A DNA stretch of 64,000 nt from Duganella rivi (GTDB lineage Bacteria; Pseudomonadota; Gammaproteobacteria; Burkholderiales; Burkholderiaceae_D). The notes below the pieces were generated by a model, which worked only from the letters and a program-made list of their open reading frames with translations, did no database searches and was not told the origin of the DNA. The stretch is from the NCBI RefSeq assembly GCF_009857435.1, contig NZ_WWCK01000002.1, positions 846,364 through 910,363 of the forward strand, read 5' to 3'. This document shows, piece after piece, positions 8,909-17,179 of the stretch; positions within the stretch are counted from its first letter, which is position 1; the number at the start of each line of letters is the position of its first letter. The translations under genes and the position numbers were made by a program.

Positions 8909-9906
8909 GGGCTATCCAGTGCGGCGATGGATTGTACGAGGCAGCAGGCGGCCAGCAAGTCCGCCGCGCCGCCGGGCGAGAGGCGATGCTGGATGAAGAC
9001 TTGATGGTCGTGCAGCGCCTCCGCGTACCAGTTAGGGTTTGCAGTGCCGCCTTGCGCGAGAAAACGCTCTGCGTGATCGCGCACGATCTGCGCGCCTTGC
9101 GGGCCGGCGCGGTGATAGATGTTGCTGTCGCTGATGTGCGCCATCAGCGCGTACAAAGTATCGATGCGCTCCTCGGTCACGCTAGCGCCCCGTGCGCGCG
9201 AGGCGAGAAGGGCGGGCAGGCCAATCTCGAACACCGACGGCAATCCAAGCGCACCTTCCTCGCGCGCGCCGCTCACCGCGTACCGCGCCGCGACGCGTAA
9301 TCCATTGCTCAGGGCTGCGTCACCGACGGGCGCGCGCAGGCTGGCGCGTACGGTATCGCCGCTTGCGCCCTCGCTGACGGTGGGCGTGGTGATGGGGGCT
9401 GCGTGGGCGGCGAGTTCTTCGCCCCAGCGGATTAGCAGGGCGGCGCGCAGGGCGGCTGGCGTCATCGGCGTGCCCTGGGCGCGGGCACGGCCGGCGGTGG
9501 CGCACAGCATGCCAAGGCTGAAGATGGCGCCGCGATGGGTGTTGATGCCGCGCGTCGCCTTCAGCATCGCCGTTTCGGCCGCGATGCCAAGCTGCTTCAG
9601 TTGCGCGAACGGCGCATCGTTCCATCCTGCCAAACAGATTTTTCTAAAGTAGTGGCGCAGCGCGAACATGCTGCGCATGAAAGTGCCGGCATCCATATCG
9701 TCATGGCTGCCGCTGTCCACCGGCGAGACGAGGCCCGGCTTGGGATACAAGCACAACTCCGCGTGCAAGCTGCGCACCGCCAGCTGCGCAATCTCGCGAG
9801 CAAACGCCCGCTGCTCCGCGCGGCCAAGAACGCCAGCCACGCGAGCCGAGGTCGTGCCGGCGCCGATTTGCGCGAGGGCGCGGCGCGCGTTGGCGATGTG
9901 TGTCAT
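8905..9906 (-). CDS. mdcB: Triphosphoribosyl-dephospho-CoA synthase
   Basis: 333 residues from ATG 9906, whose first bases are the stop of mdcG (ATGA). A much longer in-frame extension to 10260 runs under mdcG and is rejected. The conserved CitG/MdcB signature ELCLYPKPGLVSPVDSGSHD is near residue 50, followed by NTHRGAIFSLGML. It makes 2'-(5''-triphosphoribosyl)-3'-dephospho-CoA from ATP and dephospho-CoA, the precursor of the MdcC prosthetic group, and works with MdcG. Confidence 0.93.
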   Translation of the reverse strand: MTHIANARRALAQIGAGTTSARVAGVLGRAEQRAFAREIAQLAVRSLHAELCLYPKPGLVSPVDSGSHDDMDAGTFMRSMFALRHYFRKICLAGWNDAPFAQLKQLGIAAETAMLKATRGINTHRGAIFSLGMLCATAGRARAQGTPMTPAALRAALLIRWGEELAAHAAPITTPTVSEGASGDTVRASLRAPVGDAALSNGLRVAARYAVSGAREEGALGLPSVFEIGLPALLASRARGASVTEERIDTLYALMAHISDSNIYHRAGPQGAQIVRDHAERFLAQGGTANPNWYAEALHDHQVFIQHRLSPGGAADLLAACCLVQSIAALDSP

Positions 9907-10556
9907 TGCGCCTCCAGCGTTGCCAGCATCGATGCGGTGTCGGCCAGCCGCACCGTGTGCAGTTCTTTCACCATTACCTTGGCCGGAGTCTTGATCGCCA
10001 TTTCCCATTCTTTCCACGATACCGCCGCACCGCCGGGAAAGACGATTTCGCCGTCCAGCGGCAGCAGCGTGATATGCCGCGACAGCAGCGCTACGCCTTC
10101 CTCCAACGTTTGCCGGTTCGCCGGATGGAACAGCACATCGATATCCGACGTTGGCGACACGTACTGCAAGCCGGTCAACGCCTGCATGGCCAGAGAGCCA
10201 AACACGCGCAGGTTCAGCGCCGCCGCCTCGTTGCACAGCGACGTTAAACGCTCTTGCCATGGGCCGGAGAAGGGCTGTGCGGACTTCAGCTCCAGCGCAT
10301 CGCTGGTGCGCGCGACGTGTTCGGATCGCACGCGCAGCGCGAGCCGCAGCTTGGCGCCGTCGCGCTCAGGCGGCAGCGGCAGGCCGAGGCAAATCTCGTC
10401 GGCGGCCGCATCCGGTTCCGCGCGGCGCACCACCACTGGCCAGTCGTGGCGCTGCCACTGCGACAACGCTACCTCGTGCTGCCGCGTGGAGGCCAGCACC
10501 GCTTGCCAGCCAGCGTCGTTCAACCACGCCAGCGAGTGACGTTCAACGTTGGACAT
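9903..10556 (-). CDS. mdcG: Malonate decarboxylase holo-ACP synthase (phosphoribosyl-dephospho-CoA transferase)
   Basis: 217 residues from ATG 10556 (MSNVERHSLAWL); a start at 10580 would add eight residues and neither has a good Shine-Dalgarno. The central part carries a nucleotidyltransferase-like motif, RVFGSLAMQALTGLQYVSP followed by TSDIDVLF, with paired acidic residues for metal. It transfers the prosthetic group made by MdcB onto the serine of MdcC. It overlaps mdcE by 14 nt and mdcB by 4 nt. Confidence 0.9.
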   Translation of the reverse strand: MSNVERHSLAWLNDAGWQAVLASTRQHEVALSQWQRHDWPVVVRRAEPDAAADEICLGLPLPPERDGAKLRLALRVRSEHVARTSDALELKSAQPFSGPWQERLTSLCNEAAALNLRVFGSLAMQALTGLQYVSPTSDIDVLFHPANRQTLEEGVALLSRHITLLPLDGEIVFPGGAAVSWKEWEMAIKTPAKVMVKELHTVRLADTASMLATLEAQ

Positions 10557-11256
10557 GGCCGCCAGAGAGCACCGCATCAATCACCGGCTGCGCCGAGCGG
10601 CGGCCGCCGCGCTGCAAGCCCAGGGCGCTGCGCTGATCGCCCGCCACCGGCTGCGCCAAGGCCGCGCGCAAATGCGCCGCCAGATCGCCATTCCAGATCG
10701 ACTCCAGGCCGCCCATGCGCAGATAATTCTCCGGCCCCGGCGCAAACACCGGATTACTTTGCGCCAGTTCGGTCAGGCGTTCTTCCGGCACCTTGGTAAT
10801 GCGCGCCATCGCCGGGAGGCCCATCACGCGGATGGTCGCATCGGGCAGCGCGTGGCAAGCATCGGCCATCAAGCCGCTGGTAATGAAGCCGCCCGACAGG
10901 GCCTGGTCGTACACCAAGCCGATAATCTTGTGGCCTTTGCGGCGCGCCAGATCCACGCATTTTCCCAGGTGCGCCATGTAGCTGTTGATGCCCAACATTT
11001 CGTCGCGATGGCGCAAGCGCTGGCCCTGCGTATCGATCAGCATCAGTATCGGCATGCCGGGATACTCGCGCACCGTGCGCAAGATCGCCTGCGCTTGCGC
11101 CAGCGCGATTTCGACGCCTATCGGCGTGTGATTGGTGGTGCCGATTACCGCCACGGCTTGACCATCGACCTGCGCGCTGCCGCACAAAAACTCATTCTGC
11201 TCGACGATGGCATGGCCTTCGGGGAACAGCGTATCAGCCAGTTTTTTCCAGTCCAT
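10543..11256 (-). CDS. mdcE: Malonate decarboxylase gamma subunit (carboxy-lyase)
   Basis: 237 residues from ATG 11256, which has AGGGAG upstream; a longer frame to 11382 lacks support. It is a crotonase-superfamily carboxyltransferase-like subunit: PILMLIDTQGQRLRHRDEM, then YDQALSGGFITSGLMAD, and VMGLPAMARITKVP. With MdcD it decarboxylates malonyl-S-ACP to acetyl-S-ACP and CO2 in the biotin-independent pathway. One base separates it from mdcD upstream. Confidence 0.93.
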   Translation of the reverse strand: MDWKKLADTLFPEGHAIVEQNEFLCGSAQVDGQAVAVIGTTNHTPIGVEIALAQAQAILRTVREYPGMPILMLIDTQGQRLRHRDEMLGINSYMAHLGKCVDLARRKGHKIIGLVYDQALSGGFITSGLMADACHALPDATIRVMGLPAMARITKVPEERLTELAQSNPVFAPGPENYLRMGGLESIWNGDLAAHLRAALAQPVAGDQRSALGLQRGGRRSAQPVIDAVLSGGHVQR

Positions 11257-11257
11257 C

Positions 11258-12160
11258 TTAAACTCCCTGGCGACGCGTTGCCGCTGCCGCGATAAAACTG
11301 TCCACGTCCAGCATCGGGATATTGGCCGCATCCGGCATCTGCATTGCGCTCCAGATGTCGATCGGATCTTGCAGGGCGCCATAATTCTGCAGGCGCGCTT
11401 CCAGCATCTGCTGTTCGGCCTCCAGCGCCGCCAGCGTCAAGCCGGTGTCGCCGCCGGCCAGCGCCGCCACCGCTTCCTGCGCCGCCGAGCGGAACGCCGC
11501 CACATCGTCGGCGACGATGCGCTGGCAATCGCCCAGCAAATAGCGATGCTTGCCGCCCGACGTGCGCCACACCAGCGCGCGGTCGCGCGAATCGAATTCT
11601 TCCACGCCGTTGGCCGTTTCAATCACCTCCGGCCCGGACATCGCCAAGCGTCCTTCTTCCGACATGATGACCACATTGGCGCAGCGCGTGACGATGCCCA
11701 TGCCGCCGAACGCGCCATTCGCGCCGCCGACCAGCACAATCACGGCCACGCCGGCCTCACGGGCGTCGAGTAAAGCGCGCATTACTTCCGACACCGCGAT
11801 CAAGCCGGCATTGGCTTCGTGCAGCCGCACGCCGCCCGATTCCACCAGCAGCACCACGGCGGCCACCTTGTCCGCTACAGCCTTGCGCAGCAGGCCAACC
11901 AGCTTGGCGCCATGCACCTCGCCGACCGCGCCGCCCATGAACGAACCTTCTTGCGCGCCGACGTACACCGGCACGCCGCCCAGCAGTGCGCGGCCGATCA
12001 CCACGCCGTCATCAAACGCCACCGGCGCATTCAATTGCGCCAGGTGCGGGCTGGTGACGCGTTCGGACGGCGGAATGAATTCCTCAAAACTGCCGGCATT
12101 GAACAAATGCTGCAAACGCTCGCGCGCAGTTAATTCCTGATAGCTGACAGGGCGGCTCAT
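11258..12160 (-). CDS. mdcD: Malonate decarboxylase beta subunit
   Basis: 300 residues from ATG 12160, overlapping the mdcC stop by 4 nt. Carboxyltransferase-family features are clear: PVAFDDGVVIGRALLGGVPV, VLLVESGGVRLHEANAGL, and the oxyanion-hole segment VGGANGAFGGMGI. It forms the MdcD/MdcE decarboxylase heterodimer. The tail (residues ~250-300) is the usual family extension. Frame and length match known MdcD proteins. Confidence 0.94.
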   Translation of the reverse strand: MSRPVSYQELTARERLQHLFNAGSFEEFIPPSERVTSPHLAQLNAPVAFDDGVVIGRALLGGVPVYVGAQEGSFMGGAVGEVHGAKLVGLLRKAVADKVAAVVLLVESGGVRLHEANAGLIAVSEVMRALLDAREAGVAVIVLVGGANGAFGGMGIVTRCANVVIMSEEGRLAMSGPEVIETANGVEEFDSRDRALVWRTSGGKHRYLLGDCQRIVADDVAAFRSAAQEAVAALAGGDTGLTLAALEAEQQMLEARLQNYGALQDPIDIWSAMQMPDAANIPMLDVDSFIAAAATRRQGV

Positions 12161-12471
12161 GCGGCGTCTCCCAGCATGGTTTGCACGGCTTGATCCATGC
12201 GCAGGCTCACCACGGCAGGCGTGGCACCCATATCGTTGATCGAAATGCGCGTGTCGGCCAGCAGCCAGCGCGCGTGGAAGTCGGTCATCACCGCTTCCCA
12301 AATCGGGCCGAAGCCGACAGCGGCGGTGCTGATCTCGATGCTGCAAGCGCCGTTTAAATCGGCTGGTTCGATCAGCACTTCCAAATTGCCCGAGCCGACC
12401 ACGCCAACCACTTCCGGCGATGCCGTGAGGCGGCGCGTGCCTTGCTCGAATCGGTAATTCAAGGTTTCCAT
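12157..12471 (-). CDS. mdcC: Malonate decarboxylase acyl carrier protein (delta subunit)
   Basis: 104 residues. The prosthetic-group serine is expected at Ser27 in GVVGSGNLEVLIEP, the position that carries phosphoribosyl-dephospho-CoA in characterised MdcC. GFGPIWEAVMTDF is another family segment. It carries acetyl and malonyl groups between MdcA, MdcD/E and MdcH. It lies 11 bp after mdcA and overlaps mdcD. Confidence 0.94.
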   Translation of the reverse strand: METLNYRFEQGTRRLTASPEVVGVVGSGNLEVLIEPADLNGACSIEISTAAVGFGPIWEAVMTDFHARWLLADTRISINDMGATPAVVSLRMDQAVQTMLGDAA

Positions 12472-12482
12472 CTTCGTACTCC

Positions 12483-14135
12483 TTACCAGTTGCGGAAACG
12501 CTTGGGCGGGTTATACAAGCCGCCCGATGCGCGCACCAGGTCTTTCATATTGCGGGCCGCCAGCAGGTCGCGGGTAGCGAGGCGCTTGTCGATGCCCAAG
12601 TCTTCGGCGCGGGTGATAATGCCGCGATCACGCAGATTCTCCACCACGCGTTTGTCGCGGCCCAAACCGACCGGCGTGTAGCCGGCCACGCCGCGTATTG
12701 CTTGCTCGCGTTCCTCGTCGGTGCGGCACAGCAGCAGGTTGGCGATGCCCTCTTCGGTCAGGATGTGGGTGACGTCGTCGCCGTAAATCATCACTGGTGG
12801 AATCGCCATCTTGGCTTGTTCCATCAGCTCCCATGCGTCGAGTTTTTCAACGAAGGCAGGCTGCATATGCTCGCGGAAGGTTTCCACCATCTGCACTACC
12901 AGCTTCTGGCCGCGCGGGATGGTATTGCGGCCCGCACGCGCTTGCTCGCCGGCCTTGAGCCATGCAGGACTGGCGTGACGCCGTCCGCGCGCGTCCGCGC
13001 CCATATTGGAGGCGCCGCCGAAACCGGAGATGCGGCCCGCCGTCGCGGTGGACGAATTGCCCTGCAAATCAATCTGCAAGGTCGAGCCGATAAACATATC
13101 GCAAGCATAGTGGCCGGCCGCCTGGCACATGGCGCGGTTGCTGCGCATGCTGCCGTCCGGGCCGATCGCAAATACGTCCGGCCGCGCGTGGATGTATTCT
13201 TCCATGCCCAGCTCCGAGCCAAACGAGTGGATGGAGGTGACGAAGCCCGCTTCAATCGCAGGAATCAGCGCCGGGTGCGGATTCAGCGCCCAGTGCTTGC
13301 CGATTTTGCCGCGCAGGCCCAAAGACTCGGCATACGTCGGCAGCAGCAGCTCAATCGCGGCGGTGTCAAAGCCGATGCCGTGGTTCAGGCGCTGGACCTC
13401 GTACTCGGCGTAGATGCCTTTGATGGCCATCATCGCCATCAGCACCTGAATCTCCGAAATCTGCGCCGGGTCGCGCGTGAACAGCGGCTCGATGTAGTAG
13501 GGGCGCGGCGACTGCACCACGAAATCGACCCAGTCGCCCGGCACGTCCACGCGCGGCACGCTGTCGACCACCTTATTCACCTGCACGATGACGATGCCTT
13601 GCTTGAAAGCCGTGGCTTCGACGATGGCTGGCGTGTCCTCGGTATTCGGGCCGGTGTACAGATTGCCGTGACGGTCGGCCGCTTCCGCCGCGATCAGGCA
13701 CACGCGCGGCGGCAGGTCGATGAAGTAGCGGCTAAACAGTTCAAGGTAGGTGTGGATGGCGCCGATATTCAGCTTGCCGGCGGATGCCAGCCGCGCCACC
13801 CGCGCCGCTTGCGGGCCGGAGAAAGAAAAATCCAGCCGCGAAGCGACGCCGCGCTCGAAGACATCCAGATGCTCCGGCAACGCCAGCACCGATTGCAGCA
13901 TGTGCAGGTTGTTGACGCGTTGCGGATCCAGATTGGCCAGCGCATGGCCGAGAAAATCGGCCTGCTTCTGGTTATTCCCTTCGAGGCAGACGCGGTCACC
14001 GCACTCGATGACCGCATGCAGCAGATCGGCGATGCGCGCCGCCGGTAGGCTCTTGCCGTCCAGCTGATTGCCCAGCGCCGCGCGGGCGCGCTGCAATCGC
14101 GCTTCGCGATTTTGCTGCAAGGTGTTCCAGGACAT
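12483..14135 (-). CDS. mdcA: Malonate decarboxylase alpha subunit (acetyl-S-ACP:malonate ACP transferase)
   Basis: 550 residues, the normal MdcA length. It begins MSWNTLQQNREARLQRA and carries SLPAARIADLLHAVIECGDR, GISGFGGASNMGADARGR-like glycine-rich CoA-transferase features and HASPAWLKAGEQA. MdcA swaps the acetyl on MdcC for malonate, releasing acetate. It is the first decarboxylase gene after the TRAP transporter genes, 1 bp after dctM. Confidence 0.95.
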   Translation of the reverse strand: MSWNTLQQNREARLQRARAALGNQLDGKSLPAARIADLLHAVIECGDRVCLEGNNQKQADFLGHALANLDPQRVNNLHMLQSVLALPEHLDVFERGVASRLDFSFSGPQAARVARLASAGKLNIGAIHTYLELFSRYFIDLPPRVCLIAAEAADRHGNLYTGPNTEDTPAIVEATAFKQGIVIVQVNKVVDSVPRVDVPGDWVDFVVQSPRPYYIEPLFTRDPAQISEIQVLMAMMAIKGIYAEYEVQRLNHGIGFDTAAIELLLPTYAESLGLRGKIGKHWALNPHPALIPAIEAGFVTSIHSFGSELGMEEYIHARPDVFAIGPDGSMRSNRAMCQAAGHYACDMFIGSTLQIDLQGNSSTATAGRISGFGGASNMGADARGRRHASPAWLKAGEQARAGRNTIPRGQKLVVQMVETFREHMQPAFVEKLDAWELMEQAKMAIPPVMIYGDDVTHILTEEGIANLLLCRTDEEREQAIRGVAGYTPVGLGRDKRVVENLRDRGIITRAEDLGIDKRLATRDLLAARNMKDLVRASGGLYNPPKRFRNW

Positions 14136-14136
14136 T

Positions 14137-15486
14137 TTATTTTGCTCCCATAATCATGTCAGGCAGGCCGGTTGCAATCGACGGGAAGACGCACAGCAGC
14201 AGCACGGCGACCACCATCAGCAACAGGAAGGGGAACACGCCCCAGACCACATCCTTGAGCGGAATGTCCGGCGCAATGTTCTTGATGACGAAAATATTCA
14301 GTCCCACCGGCGGATGGATCAGGCCCATTTCCATCACCACCGTCATGACGATGCCGAACCAGATCAAGTCAAAGCCGGCTTCGCGCAGTGGCGGCAGGAT
14401 AATCGGCGCGGTCATCAGGATGATGGAGACCGGCGGCAGGAAGAAGCCGAACACGATCACCATCAGCAGGATCACCGCCAGCAGCACCCACTTCGACAGG
14501 TGCAGACTGACTACCCACGCCGCCGCCGATTGGCTGATGTGCAGATAGCTCATCACGTAGGAATACAGCAGCGACATGCCGATGATGAGCAACAGCATGG
14601 TCGATTCCTTGATCGACGAGCCGAGAATCGGTGACAAGTCCTTCGGCTTCCACACGCCGTAGATCACGGCCAGCAGCGCCAACGCCAGCAGCGCGCCGAG
14701 GCCCGCAGTTTCAGAAGGGGTGGCGAAACCGCCGTACAAGGCCACCATCACGCCGATCAGCAAGACGATAAATGGTAGCACCCGCGGCAGCATTTCGACC
14801 TTCTCTTTGAGGGTAAAGTGCTCGTCCTCCAGATAGGCAGATTTCTCGCCTCCCTTCTGGTAGATGTCCAGCGCCATGCGGTATTCCTTGCGGGCGCGGT
14901 AGACGGCATAGCCGGCAAACAGGATCACCAGCAGGATGCCGGGGCCGATCCCGGCGAGGAACAAGCGGCCCAGCGACTGCTCCGCAGCCACCGCATACAG
15001 GATCATGGTGATCGACGGCGGCAGCAGGATGCCCAGCGTGCCGCCGGCGGCGATGATGCCGGCCGCGAAGCCCGGCGAGTAGCCGCGCTTGCGCATCTCT
15101 GGAATGCCGGCCGAACCGATGGCCGAGCAAGTGGCAGGCGAGGAGCCGGCCATGGCCGCGAACAGCGCGCAGGCAAACACGTTGGCGATGCCAAGGCCGC
15201 CGGGGACTTTGTGCATCCAGGTGTGGATCGCCGAGTACAAGTCCCGGCCCGCCGGCGATTTGCCGATGGCCGCGCCCTTCAAGATAAACAAGGGAATCGA
15301 CAGCAGCGTGATCGATGCCATTTCTTCGTAGACGTTTTGCGTGATCGTGTCCAGCGAAGAGGGCGGCATGAAGAAGTACATAAAGCCAGTGGCGACCACG
15401 CCGAGCGCGAACGCAATCGGCATCCCGGAGAACATCACCACCAGCGTCACGGCGCCGTACAAGGCGCCCAAGGTCAGTTCACTCAT
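14137..15486 (-). CDS. TRAP transporter large permease (DctM/MatM-like)
   Basis: 449 residues with about twelve hydrophobic helices. Family motifs are LFILKGAAIGKSPAGRDLY, ACALFAAMAGSSPATCSAIG, GTLGILLPPSITMILYAV, and near the end EMGLIHPPVGLNIFVIKNI. DctM subunits form the sodium-driven translocation channel of TRAP uptake systems. It overlaps dctQ by 4 nt and is followed 1 bp later by mdcA, which indicates malonate as the likely substrate, as in the MatPQM system of rhizobia. The substrate is inferred from context only. Confidence 0.92.
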   Translation of the reverse strand: MSELTLGALYGAVTLVVMFSGMPIAFALGVVATGFMYFFMPPSSLDTITQNVYEEMASITLLSIPLFILKGAAIGKSPAGRDLYSAIHTWMHKVPGGLGIANVFACALFAAMAGSSPATCSAIGSAGIPEMRKRGYSPGFAAGIIAAGGTLGILLPPSITMILYAVAAEQSLGRLFLAGIGPGILLVILFAGYAVYRARKEYRMALDIYQKGGEKSAYLEDEHFTLKEKVEMLPRVLPFIVLLIGVMVALYGGFATPSETAGLGALLALALLAVIYGVWKPKDLSPILGSSIKESTMLLLIIGMSLLYSYVMSYLHISQSAAAWVVSLHLSKWVLLAVILLMVIVFGFFLPPVSIILMTAPIILPPLREAGFDLIWFGIVMTVVMEMGLIHPPVGLNIFVIKNIAPDIPLKDVVWGVFPFLLLMVVAVLLLCVFPSIATGLPDMIMGAK

Positions 15487-16040
15487 GCTGCATGCTCCGG
15501 TTTATTGGTGAGGCGGGCCAGCGTTTGCAGCAGCAGTTGCAGCGTTAGCAGGGTCACACCGGCGGCCATCATGGAGTAGGGTATCCACAGCGGCGGCGCG
15601 AAAGTAGAGGAGGTGGTTTGGCCGTCAACCCACGCTTCATGGAACAGCAGCCACGATTTCCACGTGAAGAAAGCGCAGAACAGCATGGATACCAGATCGA
15701 CCAGGAACAGCCGCACGGCATTCACGCGGCGCGGCAGCAGGCCTGCCACCGCTTCAATGCCGATATGGCCGCGGTGGTACTGGACGTAGGCGGTGCAGAA
15801 GAAGGTGACGCCGACCAGCATGAACACCGAGGCCTCGTCCTGCCAGTCGGTGGGCGCGTGAAAGAAGTAGCGCGACACCACCGAGTAAGTCAGCACCAGG
15901 GCAGTCAGCACCAGCGCCACCATCGACAGCGTCATGAGCAGGCGATTGAGCTTGTCCATCCACGCCGTTAGCGCGGCGATGACTGGATTGTCCGGCGGCG
16001 CCGGCCCGCGCGATGGCGCGATATCTACGCCGTGGCTCAC
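15483..16040 (-). CDS. TRAP transporter small permease (DctQ/MatQ-like)
   Basis: 185 residues, about 40 more than many DctQ proteins because of a hydrophilic N-terminus (residues 1-35). There are four hydrophobic helices; LLMTLSMVALVLTALVLTYS and VVSRYFFHAPTDWQDEASVF contain the family's Arg-Tyr-Phe and Trp-x-x-Glu pattern. It overlaps dctM and dctP by 4 nt each, so the three are coupled and should assemble one transporter. Confidence 0.9.
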   Translation of the reverse strand: MSHGVDIAPSRGPAPPDNPVIAALTAWMDKLNRLLMTLSMVALVLTALVLTYSVVSRYFFHAPTDWQDEASVFMLVGVTFFCTAYVQYHRGHIGIEAVAGLLPRRVNAVRLFLVDLVSMLFCAFFTWKSWLLFHEAWVDGQTTSSTFAPPLWIPYSMMAAGVTLLTLQLLLQTLARLTNKPEHAA

Positions 16041-17059
16041 AGCGTTTTCTCCGCCAGTTTAAGCAGGTTGGCGCAGCTGGCGTTCTTCTCGCCGTAGTCC
16101 TTCCACGCGGTGGCCTTGGCGATGTCCTGCCATTTTTTCAGCGCGCCGGCATTCATGTCGACGACCTTGGCGCCGGTTTTTTGGTAGACGGCGGCGACTT
16201 GCTGGTCGTCTTCCTTGGACGATTTGAGCGCGAAGGCTTCCAGTTCCGCGCCCACGGCCAGCAGCAGTTGCTGCTGGTCTTTTGGCAGGCGGTCGAACAC
16301 GGAGCGCGACATCATCAGCGGTTCCAGCATGAACCAGTAGGAGCCGGCGCGCGCGGTGGTCAGCGACTTCGATACTTCTTCAAGGCGGAACGAGATCAGC
16401 GAAGTGGAGGAGGTGAGCGCCGCTTCCATCGCGCCGGTCTGCATGGCGGCGTAGATTTCATTGGACGGCAGCGTGACCACGGCAGCGCCGGCGGCCTTCA
16501 GCATCAAGTCCATTTCGCGCGAGCCGCCGCGGATCTTCATGCCCTTGGCGTCGTCGGGATCGACCACCGGCTTGCCGCGCGAGGCCATGCCGCCGCCTTG
16601 CCAGATCCAGCTCAGCATCACGATGCCCTTGTCGTACAGGATGCGCGCCAGCTCCTTGCCGACTTCCGCATTTTTCCAGCCGTAGGCTTGATCGTAGGAG
16701 GTGACGAGGCCCGGCATCAGGCCGATGTTTACTTCCGGGACTTCGCCGCCGGCATACGACAGCGGCACCAGCGACAGATCGAGCGCGCCCTTGCGCATGG
16801 CGGAGAACTGGGCGTTGGTCTTCATCAGCGAAGAGCCGGGATAGATGGAAAACTTCAGTGCGCCCTTGGAGCGCTTTTCCACTTCGGCGGCGAACATGCG
16901 GGTCAGACGGTCACGGAAATCGCCTTCCGTCAGCGTCCCGCCGGGGAATTGGTGGGAGATCTTGAGCGCGGTTTGCGCCCAAGCTGGTTGCAACAACAAC
17001 GGGCTGGCGGCCAGTGCGCCAATGGCAGCCAATGCGGACCTGCGGGTGATTGCGGTCAT
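16037..17059 (-). CDS. TRAP transporter substrate-binding protein (DctP/MatP-like)
   Basis: 340 residues and first gene of the operon. The N-terminus TRRSALAAIGALAASPLLL has paired arginines before a hydrophobic core, so export may use Tat. The mature DctP fold shows LKISHQFPGGTLTEGDFRDR, MRKGALDLSLVPLSYAGGE and YAAMQTGAMEAALTSS. The Arg in MKIRGGSRE is the likely carboxylate-binding residue. GGAGG precedes the ATG. Linkage to mdc genes points to malonate as ligand. Confidence 0.92.
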   Translation of the reverse strand: MTAITRRSALAAIGALAASPLLLQPAWAQTALKISHQFPGGTLTEGDFRDRLTRMFAAEVEKRSKGALKFSIYPGSSLMKTNAQFSAMRKGALDLSLVPLSYAGGEVPEVNIGLMPGLVTSYDQAYGWKNAEVGKELARILYDKGIVMLSWIWQGGGMASRGKPVVDPDDAKGMKIRGGSREMDLMLKAAGAAVVTLPSNEIYAAMQTGAMEAALTSSTSLISFRLEEVSKSLTTARAGSYWFMLEPLMMSRSVFDRLPKDQQQLLLAVGAELEAFALKSSKEDDQQVAAVYQKTGAKVVDMNAGALKKWQDIAKATAWKDYGEKNASCANLLKLAEKTL

Positions 17060-17086
17060 ACGTCCTCCAAGGGTTGATGTAAGGAA

Positions 17087-17115
17087 ATATTATCTACTTC
17101 GCATTTGATATGCAA
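17087..17115 (-). promoter_or_regulatory. Predicted sigma-70 promoter of the TRAP-mdc operon
   Basis: On the minus strand TTGCAT (17115-17110) and TAATAT (17092-17087) are separated by 17 bp, about 28 bp before the dctP start and its GGAGG site. Confidence 0.55.
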
Positions 17116-17127
17116 TAATTTGTTTTG

Positions 17128-17135
17128 TGTATACA
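17128..17135. promoter_or_regulatory. Candidate operator for the divergent GntR/FCD regulator
   Basis: The palindrome TGTATACA lies between the two divergent promoters, just upstream of the mdc -35 box. GTATAC-centred palindromes are common FCD-type GntR operators. Binding by the adjacent regulator is inferred. Confidence 0.5.
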
Positions 17136-17145
17136 AGAATAGCGG

Positions 17146-17173
17146 TTGCGAATACATTGTCAAGCGATATAAT
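17146..17173 (+). promoter_or_regulatory. Predicted promoter of the GntR gene
   Basis: TTGCGA (17146-17151), a 16-bp spacer and a perfect TATAAT (17168-17173). The -10 box ends only 6 bp before the chosen ATG at 17180, so the transcript may be leaderless or nearly so. Confidence 0.5.
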
Positions 17174-17179
17174 GCAGGC

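Noticed and set aside
9907..10260. N-terminal extension of MdcB
   Set aside because: The frame stays open but lies under mdcG; the ATGA overlap at 9903-9906 gives a normal start.
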